Origin: Niallia sp. XMNu-256
GTDB taxonomy: Bacteria > Bacillota > Bacilli > Bacillales > Cytobacillaceae
Direction of reading: 5' to 3'
DNA: 64,000 nt
Assembly (NCBI RefSeq): GCF_036670015.1
Contig: NZ_CP137636.1
Span: forward strand, 846,501-910,500
Made by a program: the position numbers and the translations under genes. Under the pieces are notes generated by a model. The model saw nothing but the letters and a program-made list of their open reading frames with translations. It had not been told where the DNA came from and made no database searches. Positions 25,365-36,080 of the stretch are shown here, one piece after another; within the stretch, counting starts at the first letter, position 1; every line of letters starts with the position of its first letter.

Positions 25365-25835
25365 ATGGAAACGTTTGAAGATGTAAATGGGTGTACGGTT
25401 CAATTATCGTTTGTAAGAGATGCATTTTCTAAAGAGGTAGAACATGTACTAGTTATCTGTAGATTCTATGATCAATGGCTATTAACGAAACATAAAGAAA
25501 GAGGCTATGAGTTTCCAGGCGGTAAGAGGGAAGCAGGAGAGACACTCGAGGAAGCGGCAAAAAGGGAAGTCAACGAAGAGACAGGAGCTAGTTTAAATAG
25601 CTTAGAATTTATTGGCGAATATAAAGTATCAGATGAAAAGGGTTCCTTCGTAAAAGCGATTTTTATAGGTGAAGTAGAAAAGCTCGAGCCAAAAACAAAT
25701 TATTTCGAAACCAATGGACCAGTACTTGTGAGTGGGGATCTTCTTACTCTTCGCATGCAGGATTCCTATAGCTTTATTATGAAGGACAAGGTGATTGAAA
25801 AGGTAATCAATAAAATTCAAGAAAAAAACGGCTAA
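25365..25835 (+). CDS. ytkD: Nudix pyrophosphohydrolase YtkD
   Basis: 156 residues. A perfect Nudix box, GGKREAGETLEEAAKREVNEETG (about 50-72), provides the Mg-binding Glu residues. B. subtilis YtkD hydrolyses 8-oxo-dGTP and can remove 5' phosphates from RNA, hence the annotation RNA deprotection pyrophosphohydrolase. GTGAGGTG lies before ATG 25365. The dps neighbourhood is also that of B. subtilis, consistent with an oxidative-damage role. Confidence 0.9.
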   Translation: METFEDVNGCTVQLSFVRDAFSKEVEHVLVICRFYDQWLLTKHKERGYEFPGGKREAGETLEEAAKREVNEETGASLNSLEFIGEYKVSDEKGSFVKAIFIGEVEKLEPKTNYFETNGPVLVSGDLLTLRMQDSYSFIMKDKVIEKVINKIQEKNG

Positions 25836-25845
25836 CAGCCGCTTT
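25826..25845. terminator. Short hairpin between ytkD and ytlD
   Basis: CGGCT-AAC-AGCCG with A-run before and T after, lying between convergent genes. Confidence 0.55.
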
Positions 25846-25856
25846 GAATAGAATAT

Positions 25857-26666
25857 TTATAGGGAATTTTTAATCAGTCTCTTTTCTAATAAATCAACAA
25901 GTTGATACATAATCGTTGCTAATATTGCTATCACAAACAGAGCGAGGAAGACAAGAGAAAAATTAAACACTTGGAATCCGTAAATAATCATATAGCCAAG
26001 TCCACGAGATGAGACTAGGAACTCACCAACAATGACACCAACCCAGGATAATCCAACATTTACTTTTAGGGTTGAGATAATTGTTGGAAAGGAGGCTGGT
26101 AAAATCGCTTCCTTAAATGATTGAGTCCGGGTCGCCCCAAATGTACGAAGAACTTTAATATAATTGGGATCAACCTCTCGGAACGATGTATAGACAACGA
26201 TCGTTGTAATAATGATAGAAATTAAAGCTCCCATTGCCATTATAGATGTGAAGTTTGGTCCTAGTGCCACAATAAGGATCGGTCCTAGTGCAATCTTTGG
26301 CATTGCATTTAATACAACTAAATAAGGATCCAAAACTTTAGATAGCCTAGGCGACCACCAAAGAATTGCTGCAAGGATTGTTCCAAGAATGGTTCCCAAC
26401 AGAAATCCAAAAATGGTTTCGCCTAGTGTGACACTAGAGTCTAGTATGAGAGAGCCATCTTGGATTTTTGTCATAAACAAATCCCAAACTTTAGATGGAG
26501 AACTAAAAATCAGTGGATCAATCCATTGCATTTTACTAGCAATCTCCCAGCCGCTAAAGAACACGAAAAAAATGATCATTTGGTAAAAACGGACCCAGCG
26601 TTTTTCTCTTTTTAGTGAAGAAATATAATTTTTATGAAGTTGTTCGATTTTAGTCTGCGTTTTCAA
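25857..26666 (-). CDS. ytlD: ABC transporter permease (SsuC/ThiX-like)
   Basis: 269 residues if started at TTG 26666, preceded by GGAAGGAG and overlapping the end of the ATPase gene by 17 nt; this is better than the longer open frame reaching 26729. Six hydrophobic helices and the EAA-loop motif ([30 protein letters not shown], about 195-225) mark a BPD-type permease of the nitrate/sulfonate/taurine group. It is the third gene of ytlA-ytlC-ytlD. The substrate is unknown. Confidence 0.88.
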   Translation of the reverse strand: MKTQTKIEQLHKNYISSLKREKRWVRFYQMIIFFVFFSGWEIASKMQWIDPLIFSSPSKVWDLFMTKIQDGSLILDSSVTLGETIFGFLLGTILGTILAAILWWSPRLSKVLDPYLVVLNAMPKIALGPILIVALGPNFTSIMAMGALISIIITTIVVYTSFREVDPNYIKVLRTFGATRTQSFKEAILPASFPTIISTLKVNVGLSWVGVIVGEFLVSSRGLGYMIIYGFQVFNFSLVFLALFVIAILATIMYQLVDLLEKRLIKNSL

Positions 26667-27423
26667 GGGACTCCAACTCCTTCCAAATGATTTGAAATAA
26701 TTGTTGGTATTGTTCGTGATTACGAGCATGAAATGGAGGGAGGTTGCGCAATTCTTCGGGAACTAGAAAGGCCTTATGGATTTGACCTGGGCGGGCAGAG
26801 AATAGAAAGATACGATCACTCATTGCTATCGCTTCGCCAATATCATGAGTAACTAAAATAGCTGTTTTATTAAAAGCCTTTAAAGTTTCCGATACAAGGT
26901 CTTCTAGACGAAGTTTCGTTTGAAAATCGAGCGCAGAAAAGGGCTCATCAAGCATTAATAATTTCGGTTGGGTCGCTAAAGTTCTTACTAAGGCAACACG
27001 CTGTCTCATCCCGCCAGAAAGTTGTTTAGGATATTGATTTTCGACGTCATGTAACCCCATTTTATTAAGAAGCTTGAGAGTCTGTTGTTTTTTATCTTGA
27101 TCTAATTGGTTGCTGATTTTTAAACCAAGTAAAACATTTTCCTCAATTGTTTTCCACGGAAACAAATAATCCTGTTGAAGCATATAACCAATATCATTTT
27201 TCTTCGTATCAATTGACTTACCCTCTAATGTAACAACCCCCTCTGTTGGTCGCAGTAAGCCTGCAATGATTGAAAGCAAGGTTGTTTTTCCGCATCCACT
27301 TGGACCGAGAAAGGAGATAAACTCACCTTCCTCAATCATAAGGGAAATATTAGAGAGGGCAGTTGTTGCTTGTTTTTTCGTAAAATAAGTATGACCGACA
27401 TCTTTAATTTTTAAAAATCCCAT
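26650..27423 (-). CDS. ytlC: ABC transporter ATP-binding protein
   Basis: 257 residues from ATG 27423 (AGGAGGG upstream); an upstream in-frame ATG overlaps ytlA and lacks a binding site. Walker [11 protein letters not shown]-loop [10 protein letters not shown], signature LSGGMRQR, Walker B LLMLDEP and switch His in LVTHDIGEA are all intact. It energises YtlD. Confidence 0.92.
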   Translation of the reverse strand: MGFLKIKDVGHTYFTKKQATTALSNISLMIEEGEFISFLGPSGCGKTTLLSIIAGLLRPTEGVVTLEGKSIDTKKNDIGYMLQQDYLFPWKTIEENVLLGLKISNQLDQDKKQQTLKLLNKMGLHDVENQYPKQLSGGMRQRVALVRTLATQPKLLMLDEPFSALDFQTKLRLEDLVSETLKAFNKTAILVTHDIGEAIAMSDRIFLFSARPGQIHKAFLVPEELRNLPPFHARNHEQYQQLFQIIWKELESLENAD

Positions 27424-27461
27424 GATTTGCCCTCCTTGAAGAATCTGCTGAAAAGACGGCA

Positions 27462-28469
27462 TTACTCCATTACTTTTTTAGCAAACTCCGTGTTGACCAG
27501 CTCATCATAATCAACGCGCTTTGGGAGTTCACCTGCTTCATTCATAATGTTTTGTAGGTTTTCCCACTCATCTTCATCTAGGATTGGATTTGTCGCAAAG
27601 GATTCTTGATTTTTATATCGTTCAATTGAGGATTCAATAATGTCTAAGTCTGTGTCTGTGAAGTAGTTTTTAATCAATTTAGCGGTATCAGCGGAGCTAT
27701 TTTCATACACCCATTGTTGCGCTTTATAAATTGCACGAGTAAATTTTTCAACTGTCTCATCATTTTTTGTTAAATAGCTATCCTTTGTCATAAATGTTGT
27801 ATATGGAACATGCCCTGACTCAGTGCCAAAGGATGCGACAATATAGCCTCTGCCTTCTTTTTCAAACATGCTTGCTTGTGGTTCGAATAATTGAACAAAA
27901 TCGCCTGTCCCTGAGATATACGCATTAGCGATGTTTGCAAAGTCAATATTTTGAATTAAATTTAAATCAGTATGGGGGTTGATGTCATGTTGTTTTAGGA
28001 CAAACTCACCAACCATTTGCGGCATGCCGCCTTTTCTTTGACCAAGAAAGTCACTGTCTATCAACATATCCCAACTGAAATCTTCAATTTTTTCTCTTGA
28101 GACGAGAAAAGTTCCATCTGTTTGTGTAAGTTGTGCGAAGTTAATGATGGGGTCGGTTGAGCCTTGAGCCGATACGTAAATTGAAGTTTCGGAACCAACG
28201 AGAGCAATATCTGCTCCACCAGAAATAAGTGCTGTCATGGTTTTATCTCCACCCCAAACCGTTGTTACTTGAACGTCCAGCCCTTCATCTTCAAAAAAGC
28301 CTTGTTCAACGGCTACATATAATGGAGCATAAAAAACAGAGCGGGTTACTTCAGCTACACGAACCTTTTCTAAATCTGAATTTCCAGAACTGCCAAAATT
28401 ACAAGCAGCTAATCCAACCATTAAAACAAAAACAATGAATGGGAATAAGATCTTCTTCCACCTTTTCAA
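27462..28469 (-). CDS. ytlA: ABC substrate-binding lipoprotein (NMT1/SsuA-like)
   Basis: 335 residues from TTG 28469 with GGGAGGG upstream. A signal peptide ends in a lipobox (VGLAAC, Cys about 23). The body fits the NMT1/THI5-like or SsuA fold (SVFYAPLYVAVEQGFFEDEGLDV, GGDKTMTALISGGADIALVGSE). Such proteins bind sulfonates, nitrate, thiamine precursors or pyrimidines; I see no riboswitch upstream that would decide between them. First gene of the ytlACD operon. Confidence 0.88.
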   Translation of the reverse strand: MKRWKKILFPFIVFVLMVGLAACNFGSSGNSDLEKVRVAEVTRSVFYAPLYVAVEQGFFEDEGLDVQVTTVWGGDKTMTALISGGADIALVGSETSIYVSAQGSTDPIINFAQLTQTDGTFLVSREKIEDFSWDMLIDSDFLGQRKGGMPQMVGEFVLKQHDINPHTDLNLIQNIDFANIANAYISGTGDFVQLFEPQASMFEKEGRGYIVASFGTESGHVPYTTFMTKDSYLTKNDETVEKFTRAIYKAQQWVYENSSADTAKLIKNYFTDTDLDIIESSIERYKNQESFATNPILDEDEWENLQNIMNEAGELPKRVDYDELVNTEFAKKVME

Positions 28470-28576
28470 ATCTAAGGCCCTCCCTTAAAGTTAACCTAAT
28501 TTAATAAGCCTAGATTATTGTATGAAAAAAGGGAAAAATGTGTGAATGCCTACCTATGATAGGAAATAAAACATAA

Positions 28577-28611
28577 ACAGCCCATCAACATATTAATTGA
28601 GGATGGGCTGT
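28577..28611. terminator. Hairpin between the CAP-protein gene and ytlA
   Basis: ACAGCCCATC (28577-28586) pairs with GATGGGCTGT (28602-28611). It is 11 nt beyond the stop of the minus-strand CAP gene, and should terminate it. Confidence 0.7.
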
Positions 28612-28621
28612 ATGATTCAAG

Positions 28622-29611
28622 TTATTTTCCGATAAACATCTGTGTCCAATGATTGCCACTCGGTTCGTATCCGACCCCGATATGTGTGAAGTTACGATTT
28701 AAAATATTACGACGGTGTCCTTCACTATTCATCCAGGCATTTACCACATCTTGTGGGGTTCTTTGACCTTGGGCGATATTTTCCCCGGCTGCACGGTAAG
28801 TCACGCCAAAGTCTCTCATCATGTCAAAAGGAGATCCGTAAGTTGGACTTGTATGTGAGAAATAACCGTTTTGTTGCATATCATTGGATTTTGTTTGAGC
28901 GACATTGCTTAATCTTGTATCGATTTGTAAATCAGGGACTCCATTTCGGCGACGCTGGTCATTGGTTAAATCAACAACTTGTCTTGCATATTGACTTATA
29001 TTGCCTGAAACTTGATTTTGATTTATATCTGTTTGTTGCTGGTTGTTTTGATTCGGTTGTGTAACTGGTTCCTGTTCTGTTTGTCTCCGCTGCCTATAGC
29101 CATAACGATCTTGATTTTGGCGATACCTGTTGAATCGATTCTCTTGATTTTCATCGGCAGGAGCATATCTGTATCTTGCATCCTGGGTTCGAATCGCTTT
29201 TGTATGAGGAAAGTTGTTGCTTGATTTTGATGTATAAACGGCTGTGGAAATAGAGCCATTCCGATTGTTCGCTGAATTGGAATTGTACTCATTTCCGCCT
29301 TTTCGATTCCTATAATTCTCTGTTAACGGTCCACGATGGTCGATTAAATTATCATCATGATCGTCAGCAAAAATTCCTTCACGATCCAATACATTTAAGC
29401 GATTATTGTTGTTATTTCCTGTGTTACCTGTTTGGTTTGTACGGTAATTTACTCTATTTAAATAACTGTCATCGCCGTTGTTGCGATTTATCGTGTTGTT
29501 TCCATTTCCATTTTGGACGTCCATTGCTGCATTGTCATTTCCATTATTACAAGCGGCCAGTCCTAGCACAAGAATAGGTGCAATTAAAACCCCTAAATTT
29601 CTTTTTATCAA
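28622..29611 (-). CDS. CAP/SCP-domain lipoprotein (YkwD family)
   Basis: 329 residues. Lipoprotein signal (LGLAAC, Cys about 21), then about 180 residues of Asn/Arg/Gln-rich low-complexity linker (NGNGNNTINRNNGDD, RYRQNQDRYGYRQRR), then a CAP domain (about 205-329) with FSHTSPTYGSPFDMM, AGENIAQG, WMNSEGHRRNILN and HIGVGYEP. CAP domains of this kind occur in cell-surface and spore proteins of Bacillus; biochemical activity is uncertain. The linker is unusually long and positively charged, likely crossing the cell wall. Confidence 0.87.
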   Translation of the reverse strand: MIKRNLGVLIAPILVLGLAACNNGNDNAAMDVQNGNGNNTINRNNGDDSYLNRVNYRTNQTGNTGNNNNNRLNVLDREGIFADDHDDNLIDHRGPLTENYRNRKGGNEYNSNSANNRNGSISTAVYTSKSSNNFPHTKAIRTQDARYRYAPADENQENRFNRYRQNQDRYGYRQRRQTEQEPVTQPNQNNQQQTDINQNQVSGNISQYARQVVDLTNDQRRRNGVPDLQIDTRLSNVAQTKSNDMQQNGYFSHTSPTYGSPFDMMRDFGVTYRAAGENIAQGQRTPQDVVNAWMNSEGHRRNILNRNFTHIGVGYEPSGNHWTQMFIGK

Positions 29612-29768
29612 TGGTATTACCTCCTTTTTAATGTGGATACCTCTATATTTTTGCAGTAATCCTGCAAAAGTATTGATGGGAATAACCGTTTAATTTGGGA
29701 GTACATATTTAAAGAATGTATCTAATTTAAAATCGATTGGTCTATAGAAGGAAATATGGTAAAATTAG

Positions 29769-30569
<801 letters not shown>

Positions 30570-30572
30570 AAC

Positions 30573-30616
30573 ATTAACAAAATCCCTTCGTGTAAACGTT
30601 GGGATTTTTGTTAATA
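30573..30616 (+). terminator. Terminator of mapB
   Basis: ATTAACAAAATCCC pairs with GGGATTTTTGTTAAT around a 14-nt loop. Confidence 0.82.
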
Positions 30617-30666
30617 GTTACTATCAGATATAATAGATTAAACAACATAAATGAATAGGTGAACAT

Positions 30667-31449
30667 ATGAACAGCACAATAATAAATAAACAAAAATTTC
30701 CCTCACCCCATCCGGGGATTGAGCTATCAATTGTGACGTATGACGTAAATGGATTAAAGGTAAAAGGACTTTTAGCTGAGCCGAAAGATGATCACGTTTA
30801 TGATGGCTTTTTGTATTTAAGAGGTGGAATTAAAAATGTCGGTATGGTCAGACCAAGCAGAATTGTTCAATTTGCTTCAGAAGGTTTTATTGTCTTTGCT
30901 CCTTTTTATCGGGGAAATCGAGGTGGAGAGGGAAATGAAGATTTTGCTGGTGAAGACCGTGAGGATGCGTTTGCGGGTTTTGAATTATTGTCGTCAATGG
31001 ATCGAGTGAAAAAAGTTCATGTTTTTGGGTTTTCTCGCGGCGGAGTGATGGCTCTATTAACAGCAATCCAGTATGCGGAAGCTGCTTCGGTGGTTTCTTG
31101 GGCTGGTGTTAGTGATATGAGCTTAACTTATGAAGAACGGAAAGACTTAAGGAGAATGATGAAAAGAGTAATTGGCGGGACTCCAACAAAGGTTCCCGAA
31201 CAGTATGAAATCCGTACTCCTTTATACGAATTAGAACACTTAGAGGTACCTGTCTTAATTATTCATGGGAGAAAGGATATAAATGTTTCAGTAGAACATG
31301 CTTACCGATTAGAAAAAAGATTAATTGAATTAAATAAAAGTGTGGAAACCTGGTATTTTGATGAATTTACTCACTTTTTTCCTCCTGTTATGAATCGGAA
31401 AATCGTTTCAGATTTAGGCGCTTGGATGAAAAAGCAAAGAGATAGATGA
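30667..31449 (+). CDS. ytmA: Alpha/beta hydrolase (S9-like), YtmA
   Basis: 260 residues. Nucleophile elbow GFSRGG (Ser about 119), oxyanion region FLYLRGGIKN, FYRGNRGGEG, and acid/His loops VLIIHGRKDINVS and EFTHFFPP give a complete prolyl-oligopeptidase-like catalytic set. No signal peptide. The substrate is unknown. Followed after 36 nt by ytmB as in B. subtilis. Confidence 0.87.
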   Translation: MNSTIINKQKFPSPHPGIELSIVTYDVNGLKVKGLLAEPKDDHVYDGFLYLRGGIKNVGMVRPSRIVQFASEGFIVFAPFYRGNRGGEGNEDFAGEDREDAFAGFELLSSMDRVKKVHVFGFSRGGVMALLTAIQYAEAASVVSWAGVSDMSLTYEERKDLRRMMKRVIGGTPTKVPEQYEIRTPLYELEHLEVPVLIIHGRKDINVSVEHAYRLEKRLIELNKSVETWYFDEFTHFFPPVMNRKIVSDLGAWMKKQRDR

Positions 31450-31485
31450 AAGCAAAGTTACCTTTAAATTTTAAGGAGGGCTATT

Positions 31486-31713
31486 ATGGGGATGCCATTA
31501 GAACTAAATACGATGATCGTCACAAAAGGAAAAGAAGATAAAGTTGGAGATAATGAGTATGTATTGAAAAAACAGGATTATCGGTTATATCCACTTGATA
31601 TACCAATCGAAATAAAAAAAACAATAGACAGTGAAAAAAGCGCAAAAGCAATGATTAAAAAGGTTGTATGGGAGAATAATATAACAACCATTACTTATCA
31701 ATTAATACGCTAA
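31486..31713 (+). CDS. ytmB: YtmB, DUF2584 protein
   Basis: 75 residues beginning MGMPLELNTMIVTKGKEDKV, the DUF2584 pattern, with later LYPLDIPIEIKKT. A beta-rich small cytoplasmic protein of unknown function. TAAGGAGGG lies upstream of ATG 31486. Confidence 0.87.
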   Translation: MGMPLELNTMIVTKGKEDKVGDNEYVLKKQDYRLYPLDIPIEIKKTIDSEKSAKAMIKKVVWENNITTITYQLIR

Positions 31714-31725
31714 TGTTCAACAATA

Positions 31726-31763
31726 TTAAAGCCGTAATGCAGAGGTACATTACGGCTTTAATT
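31726..31763. terminator. Bidirectional terminator between ytmB and pckA
   Basis: ATTAAAGCCGTAATG pairs with CATTACGGCTTTAAT, a 15-bp perfect stem between convergent genes. Confidence 0.92.
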
Positions 31764-31799
31764 AAATATTTTGACACATTTATTTGTTTAAGCATCTAA

Positions 31800-33386
31800 T
31801 TAGGCAATTGGACCGCCTTTTTCAATGATTTCTGATGCAACATGGGTGAATTTTTCAAAATTGGTACGGAACTTTTGTGCCAATTCTTTTGCTTTTTCTT
31901 CATATTGCGCTTGGTCATTCCATGTAAGATTAGGCTGTAGCACTTGATCTGGTACACCAGGGACGTGCAAAGGAATATCTAGACCGAAAATTTCGTCTTT
32001 TTTCGTTTCGACATTTGACAGTTCACCTTCAAGTGCAGCTTGAATCATCGCACGAGTATAGCTTAATTTCATACGGTTTCCAACACCATATACGCCGCCC
32101 GTCCAGCCTGTATTTACTAGGAATACATTAGCGTTATGCTGACTAATTTTTTCTCCTAGCATTTCAGCGTAACGTGTTGCAGGGAGTGGTAAGAATGGTG
32201 CTCCAAAGCACGTGGAAAAAGTGGCTTCTGGAGAAGTAACTCCTCGTTCTGTTCCTGCAAGTTTAGAAGTATATCCGCTTAAGAAATGATACATCGCTTG
32301 TTCTTTTGTTAATTTTGAAATCGGAGGCAATACGCCAAATGCATCTGCTGTTAGGAAAACGATTGTATTTGGGTGACCGGCGACACTCGGATCAACAATA
32401 TTATCAATCGCGTGTAAGGAATACGCAGCACGGGTATTTTCTGTTAAAGATCCGTTGTCATAATCAGCGATTCTTGACTCTTCGTTAAGTACCACATTCT
32501 CGAGTACAGACCCAAAACGAATTGCATCAAAAATTTGTGGTTCTTTTTCACGAGAAAGATTAATACATTTTGCATAGCAACCGCCTTCAATATTAAACAC
32601 TCCATTGTTCGTCCAGCCGTGTTCATCGTCACCAATTAATTTTCTGTTCGGATCTGTTGATAAGGTAGTCTTTCCGGTACCTGATAAACCGAAGAAAAGG
32701 GCAACATCTCCTTCACTGCCAACATTTGCAGAACAATGCATGGGTAGGATCTCATTTTCAGGTAATAAATAGTTCATAACGGAGAAAATTGATTTTTTGA
32801 TTTCACCGGCATACTCCGTTCCGCCAATCAATACCGTTCTCTGCTCAAAGGATATAATAATGAATGTTTCTGATTGGGTCCCATCAATGACTGGATCAGC
32901 CTTGAAGTTAGGGGCTGAAATGACTGTAAAACCAGCCTGATGTCCAGCCAACTCTTCTTCAGAAGGGCGGATAAACAGCTGGTGTGCAAATAGGTTATGC
33001 CAGGCAAATTCATTAATAACTTGAATTGGAAGGCGATTATTTTTATCGGCTCCGGCAAATCCTCTGAAAACAAAGATTTCTTCTTTTTCTTTTAAATAGT
33101 CTAAAACCTTATTGTAAAGGTTCGTAAATACTTCCTTCGAAATCGGTTGATTAATAGTGCCCCAGTCAATTTTGTCCTTTACAGATTCCTCTTTAACAAT
33201 ATATTTATCTTTTGGGGATCTCCCTGTGTATTTTCCTGTTGTTGCCATAATGGCTCCTGTTGATGTTAACTTACCTTCATTCCGAGATAATACTTTTTCA
33301 ACAAGCTGCGGAACAGATAGTTGAATATGAATGTTTTTGCCCTTTAGAAATTGTGTAATTTCATGTTCAATGCTTACAAAACTCAT
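31800..33386 (-). CDS. pckA: Phosphoenolpyruvate carboxykinase (ATP)
   Basis: 528 residues. Signatures: [18 protein letters not shown]-like [20 protein letters not shown], phosphate loop [14 protein letters not shown] (about 236-249), DDEHGW, and [12 protein letters not shown]. It makes PEP from oxaloacetate in gluconeogenesis. It is divergent from metK, as in B. subtilis, where CcpN represses pckA; I did not identify an operator here. Confidence 0.97.
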   Translation of the reverse strand: MSFVSIEHEITQFLKGKNIHIQLSVPQLVEKVLSRNEGKLTSTGAIMATTGKYTGRSPKDKYIVKEESVKDKIDWGTINQPISKEVFTNLYNKVLDYLKEKEEIFVFRGFAGADKNNRLPIQVINEFAWHNLFAHQLFIRPSEEELAGHQAGFTVISAPNFKADPVIDGTQSETFIIISFEQRTVLIGGTEYAGEIKKSIFSVMNYLLPENEILPMHCSANVGSEGDVALFFGLSGTGKTTLSTDPNRKLIGDDEHGWTNNGVFNIEGGCYAKCINLSREKEPQIFDAIRFGSVLENVVLNEESRIADYDNGSLTENTRAAYSLHAIDNIVDPSVAGHPNTIVFLTADAFGVLPPISKLTKEQAMYHFLSGYTSKLAGTERGVTSPEATFSTCFGAPFLPLPATRYAEMLGEKISQHNANVFLVNTGWTGGVYGVGNRMKLSYTRAMIQAALEGELSNVETKKDEIFGLDIPLHVPGVPDQVLQPNLTWNDQAQYEEKAKELAQKFRTNFEKFTHVASEIIEKGGPIA

Positions 33387-33551
33387 CGGGTCGATACCTT
33401 CCTTTATATAATATTTAGATTATTCAGAGTGATCTTTATTATAAAAATAGTATATCACAATTATTTCAATAATCTATACTAGTGAAAAAGATTTTTTCTT
33501 CTATATGGGATATGTTAACCCTCCTTTCTTTCATGAAAATGGATAAGCTCA

Positions 33552-33580
33552 TTGACACAATCTCATCAGTACGATAACAT
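33552..33580 (+). promoter_or_regulatory. Sigma-A promoter of metK
   Basis: TTGACA (33552-33557), a 17-bp spacer, TAACAT (33575-33580), about 20 nt before the riboswitch P1 stem. Confidence 0.8.
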
Positions 33581-33599
33581 GTTAAGTTGAACGGATACT

Positions 33600-33741
33600 C
33601 TCTTATCCTGAGCTGGTGGAGGGACAGACCCTATGAAACCCAGCAACCTGCTTATCTATACGTGAAATTGCTTAGCTAATTCTCGTTAGAAAAGTAAAGG
33701 TGCTAATCTGCTGCAAGGAAATCTTCCTTGAACGATAAGAG
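33600..33741 (+). promoter_or_regulatory. SAM-I (S-box) riboswitch
   Basis: P1 CTCTTATC (33600-33607) pairs with GATAAGAG (33734-33741). The S-box core is evident: GAGCTGGTGGAGGGAC, GACCCTATGAAACCC, GGCAACC-like CAGCAACC, and AAAGGTGCTAA with its pseudoknot partner region. It binds S-adenosylmethionine and, with the terminator downstream, shuts off metK when SAM is abundant. Confidence 0.97.
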
Positions 33742-33765
33742 TGAAGGGCGAGAATTATTTACTTC

Positions 33766-33799
33766 AACCTTTTCACTTATTGAAAAGGTTTTTTTATTT
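33766..33799 (+). terminator. Riboswitch-controlled terminator of metK
   Basis: AACCTTTTCA pairs with TGAAAAGGTT around CTTAT, then a T-run, 25 nt after the riboswitch P1 stem. Confidence 0.93.
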
Positions 33800-33908
33800 T
33801 GTATAGAAATGCAACGAGTGAATTATAAACCCATAATTTTTCCATACTACTTAGGAAGTATGAGTTCCGTATCAAATAGCCTTTAGCCTATATAAGGAGG
33901 AAATTAGA

Positions 33909-35105
33909 TTGTCTAAACGACGTTTGTTTACTTCGGAGTCAGTAACGGAAGGTCATCCTGATAAAATTTGTGATCAAATCTCGGATTCTATTTTAGATGC
34001 TATTATTGCCCAGGACCCCAATGCGCGTGTTGCTGCCGAAACTTCTGTGAACACTGGATTAGTTTTAGTTGCTGGGGAAATTACTACCTCAACCTATGTT
34101 GATATACCCAAAATTGTTCGTCAAACGATAAAGGATATTGGCTATACAAGAGCCAAATATGGTTTTGACTCTGAAACATGTGCCGTCCTAACTTCCATTG
34201 ATGAACAATCACCAGATATCGCAATGGGGGTTGATAAAGCATTGGAAGCCCGTGAAGGAAGCATGACGGAAGAAGAAATTGATGCAATCGGTGCCGGTGA
34301 CCAAGGTTTAATGTTTGGATTTGCGTGTAATGAAACAAAAGAGTTAATGCCTCTGCCGATTTCTCTATCTCATAAGCTTGCACGACGTCTAACTGAAGTT
34401 AGAAAAGAAGAAATATTACCCTACCTTCGTCCCGATGGAAAAACACAAGTAACTGTTGAGTATGACGAAAATAATCAACCTGTTCGTATTGATACGATCG
34501 TTATTTCAACTCAGCATGATCCTGAAATTGGTCTTGAACAAATCCAACGTGATTTAAAAGAGTTTGTTATAAAACCAGTAGTTCCAAACGGATTGATCGA
34601 TGAGCAAACAAAATACTTTATTAATCCAACGGGAAGATTTGTGATTGGTGGGCCTCAAGGAGACGCCGGACTAACAGGCAGAAAGATTATTGTTGACACG
34701 TATGGCGGTTATGCACGTCATGGCGGAGGTGCTTTTTCTGGAAAAGATCCTACAAAAGTTGATCGTTCAGCCGCATATGCAGCTCGTTATGTTGCTAAAA
34801 ATATTGTTGCTGCAGGGTTGGCTGATAAAGTAGAAGTGCAACTTGCCTACGCAATAGGTGTAGCTCGTCCAGTATCGATCTCGATCGATACTTTTGAAAC
34901 AGGAACAGTGAGCGAGGATGTCTTAGTTGATCTAGTCAATAAACATTTTGATCTACGTCCTGCGGGAATTATTAAAATGTTAGATTTACGCCGTCCGATT
35001 TATAAACAGACAGCTGCCTATGGACATTTTGGCCGTACAGATGTTGATTTACCATGGGAGCGTACAGATAAAGTAAACCTACTGCGTGAACAAGCAGGGG
35101 TATAG
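33909..35105 (+). CDS. metK: S-adenosylmethionine synthetase
   Basis: 398 residues from TTG 33909 with AAGGAGGAAAT upstream. Signatures: [51 protein letters not shown], and [19 protein letters not shown]. It makes SAM from methionine and ATP and is feedback-controlled by the riboswitch. I see no asnB gene next to it, which B. subtilis has. Confidence 0.98.
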   Translation: MSKRRLFTSESVTEGHPDKICDQISDSILDAIIAQDPNARVAAETSVNTGLVLVAGEITTSTYVDIPKIVRQTIKDIGYTRAKYGFDSETCAVLTSIDEQSPDIAMGVDKALEAREGSMTEEEIDAIGAGDQGLMFGFACNETKELMPLPISLSHKLARRLTEVRKEEILPYLRPDGKTQVTVEYDENNQPVRIDTIVISTQHDPEIGLEQIQRDLKEFVIKPVVPNGLIDEQTKYFINPTGRFVIGGPQGDAGLTGRKIIVDTYGGYARHGGGAFSGKDPTKVDRSAAYAARYVAKNIVAAGLADKVEVQLAYAIGVARPVSISIDTFETGTVSEDVLVDLVNKHFDLRPAGIIKMLDLRRPIYKQTAAYGHFGRTDVDLPWERTDKVNLLREQAGV

Positions 35106-35118
35106 TAATTGGTAGTAG

Positions 35119-35157
35119 AAAAGGGGTGTGCTGTATGATAAGCACGCCCCTTTTTTT
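35119..35157 (+). terminator. Terminator of metK
   Basis: AAAAGGGGTGTGCT pairs with AGCACGCCCCTTTT (one G-G mismatch), followed by T. Confidence 0.92.
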
Positions 35158-35217
35158 CATGGATCTTGGATGCAGTTAGATAAATAGAAGATACTAAGAT
35201 TATAAACTTATTTTTGT

Positions 35218-35426
35218 CAGGCTTAACGGGCAGTAAGACCCCCACCTCAATATTCTGATTACAAATAAAAGAAGATAGGTGGGGGATCAACTGCCCGTAA
35301 AGCTCCGATTGGTGAAATAAGATTTATCTTTGGGCTTCAGCCCTTAGATAAATCAATCAGGCTCTACGTGACCAACCATCAGTGGGGGATGAAAGAAAAC
35401 CCCCACTGATGGAAGTTTCACTTTAT
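35218..35426 (+). repeat. Family-1 structured repeat, complete copy C
   Basis: This is the best copy, 209 nt. Left compound hairpin: ACGGGCAGT (35226-35234) with ACTGCCCGT (35290-35298), and inside it CCCCCACCT (35239-35247) with AGGTGGGGG (35277-35285), all perfect. Middle hairpin: GATTTATC with GATAAATC, enclosing GGGCTTCAGCCC. Right hairpin: CCATCAGTGGGGG (35376-35388) with CCCCCACTGATGG (35400-35412), 13 bp perfect. It ends AAGTTTCACTTTAT. It has no open reading frame. The last bases supply the stop codon of ytoA on the other strand. Architecture without terminal inverted repeats but with subterminal hairpins recalls non-autonomous IS200/IS605 elements. Confidence 0.8.
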
Positions 35427-35932
35427 TGTAATGATTTATAATAGAGGCCTTTTTCAACATATTCTCTTCTAATTCGGTCCATATCAGCAATATCTTCTTG
35501 TGTGAGTTTACGAATGACTTTTGCAGGCCTTCCATAAGCTAAAGTTGCTGGAGGGATTTTTTTACCTTGTGGTACGAGACTACCTGCTCCAATGAATGCA
35601 CCCTCACCAATTTCAGCTCCATCAAGAATAATGGACCCCATCCCGATAAGGGCATTTTCGTTAATCACACAACTATGAAGAATGACTCCATGGCCTACAG
35701 AAACTCCATCTTTAATAATAAGGGGGTTTTGAGGGCTTTGATGTAAAACGGAGTTATCTTGGATGTTTACCTTATTCCCGATTCTAGTAGGGGCAACGTC
35801 TCCACGGATTACGGTATTAAACCAGATGGATGATTCCTCCCCAATTTCAACATCACCAGTAACCGTAACAAAATCAGCTATAAATGCTGTCGAGGAAATT
35901 TTTGGGGTAATTCCGTTGTATGGATAAATCAT
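35423..35932 (-). CDS. ytoA: Gamma-carbonic-anhydrase-like hexapeptide-repeat protein
   Basis: 169 residues. Left-handed beta-helix repeats (about 10-140: GDVEIGEESSIWFNTVIRGDVAPTRIG, NIQDNSVLH, VGHGVILHSCVI, ALIGMGSIILDGA) with His candidates for a metal site at about 65, 82 and 87, followed by a C-terminal helix. This is the YrdA/CaiE/gamma-CA family; enzymatic activity in Bacillus is not assured. AGGAGCG precedes the start. The stop codon coincides with the right end of a family-1 repeat, so the natural C terminus may have been altered by a residue or more. Confidence 0.87.
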   Translation of the reverse strand: MIYPYNGITPKISSTAFIADFVTVTGDVEIGEESSIWFNTVIRGDVAPTRIGNKVNIQDNSVLHQSPQNPLIIKDGVSVGHGVILHSCVINENALIGMGSIILDGAEIGEGAFIGAGSLVPQGKKIPPATLAYGRPAKVIRKLTQEDIADMDRIRREYVEKGLYYKSLQ

Positions 35933-36080
35933 AATACACGCTCCTTATTTTAAAAAGTCTGAACTTTAATATATATTTTACCATGTAATGTAAGGATATA
36001 TTTGTCAAAAGATATGTTTTTAGGACATAATAGATGTACAATCATTTAATCAATTTTGTTTTAAGATGGAGGAAGAAACA

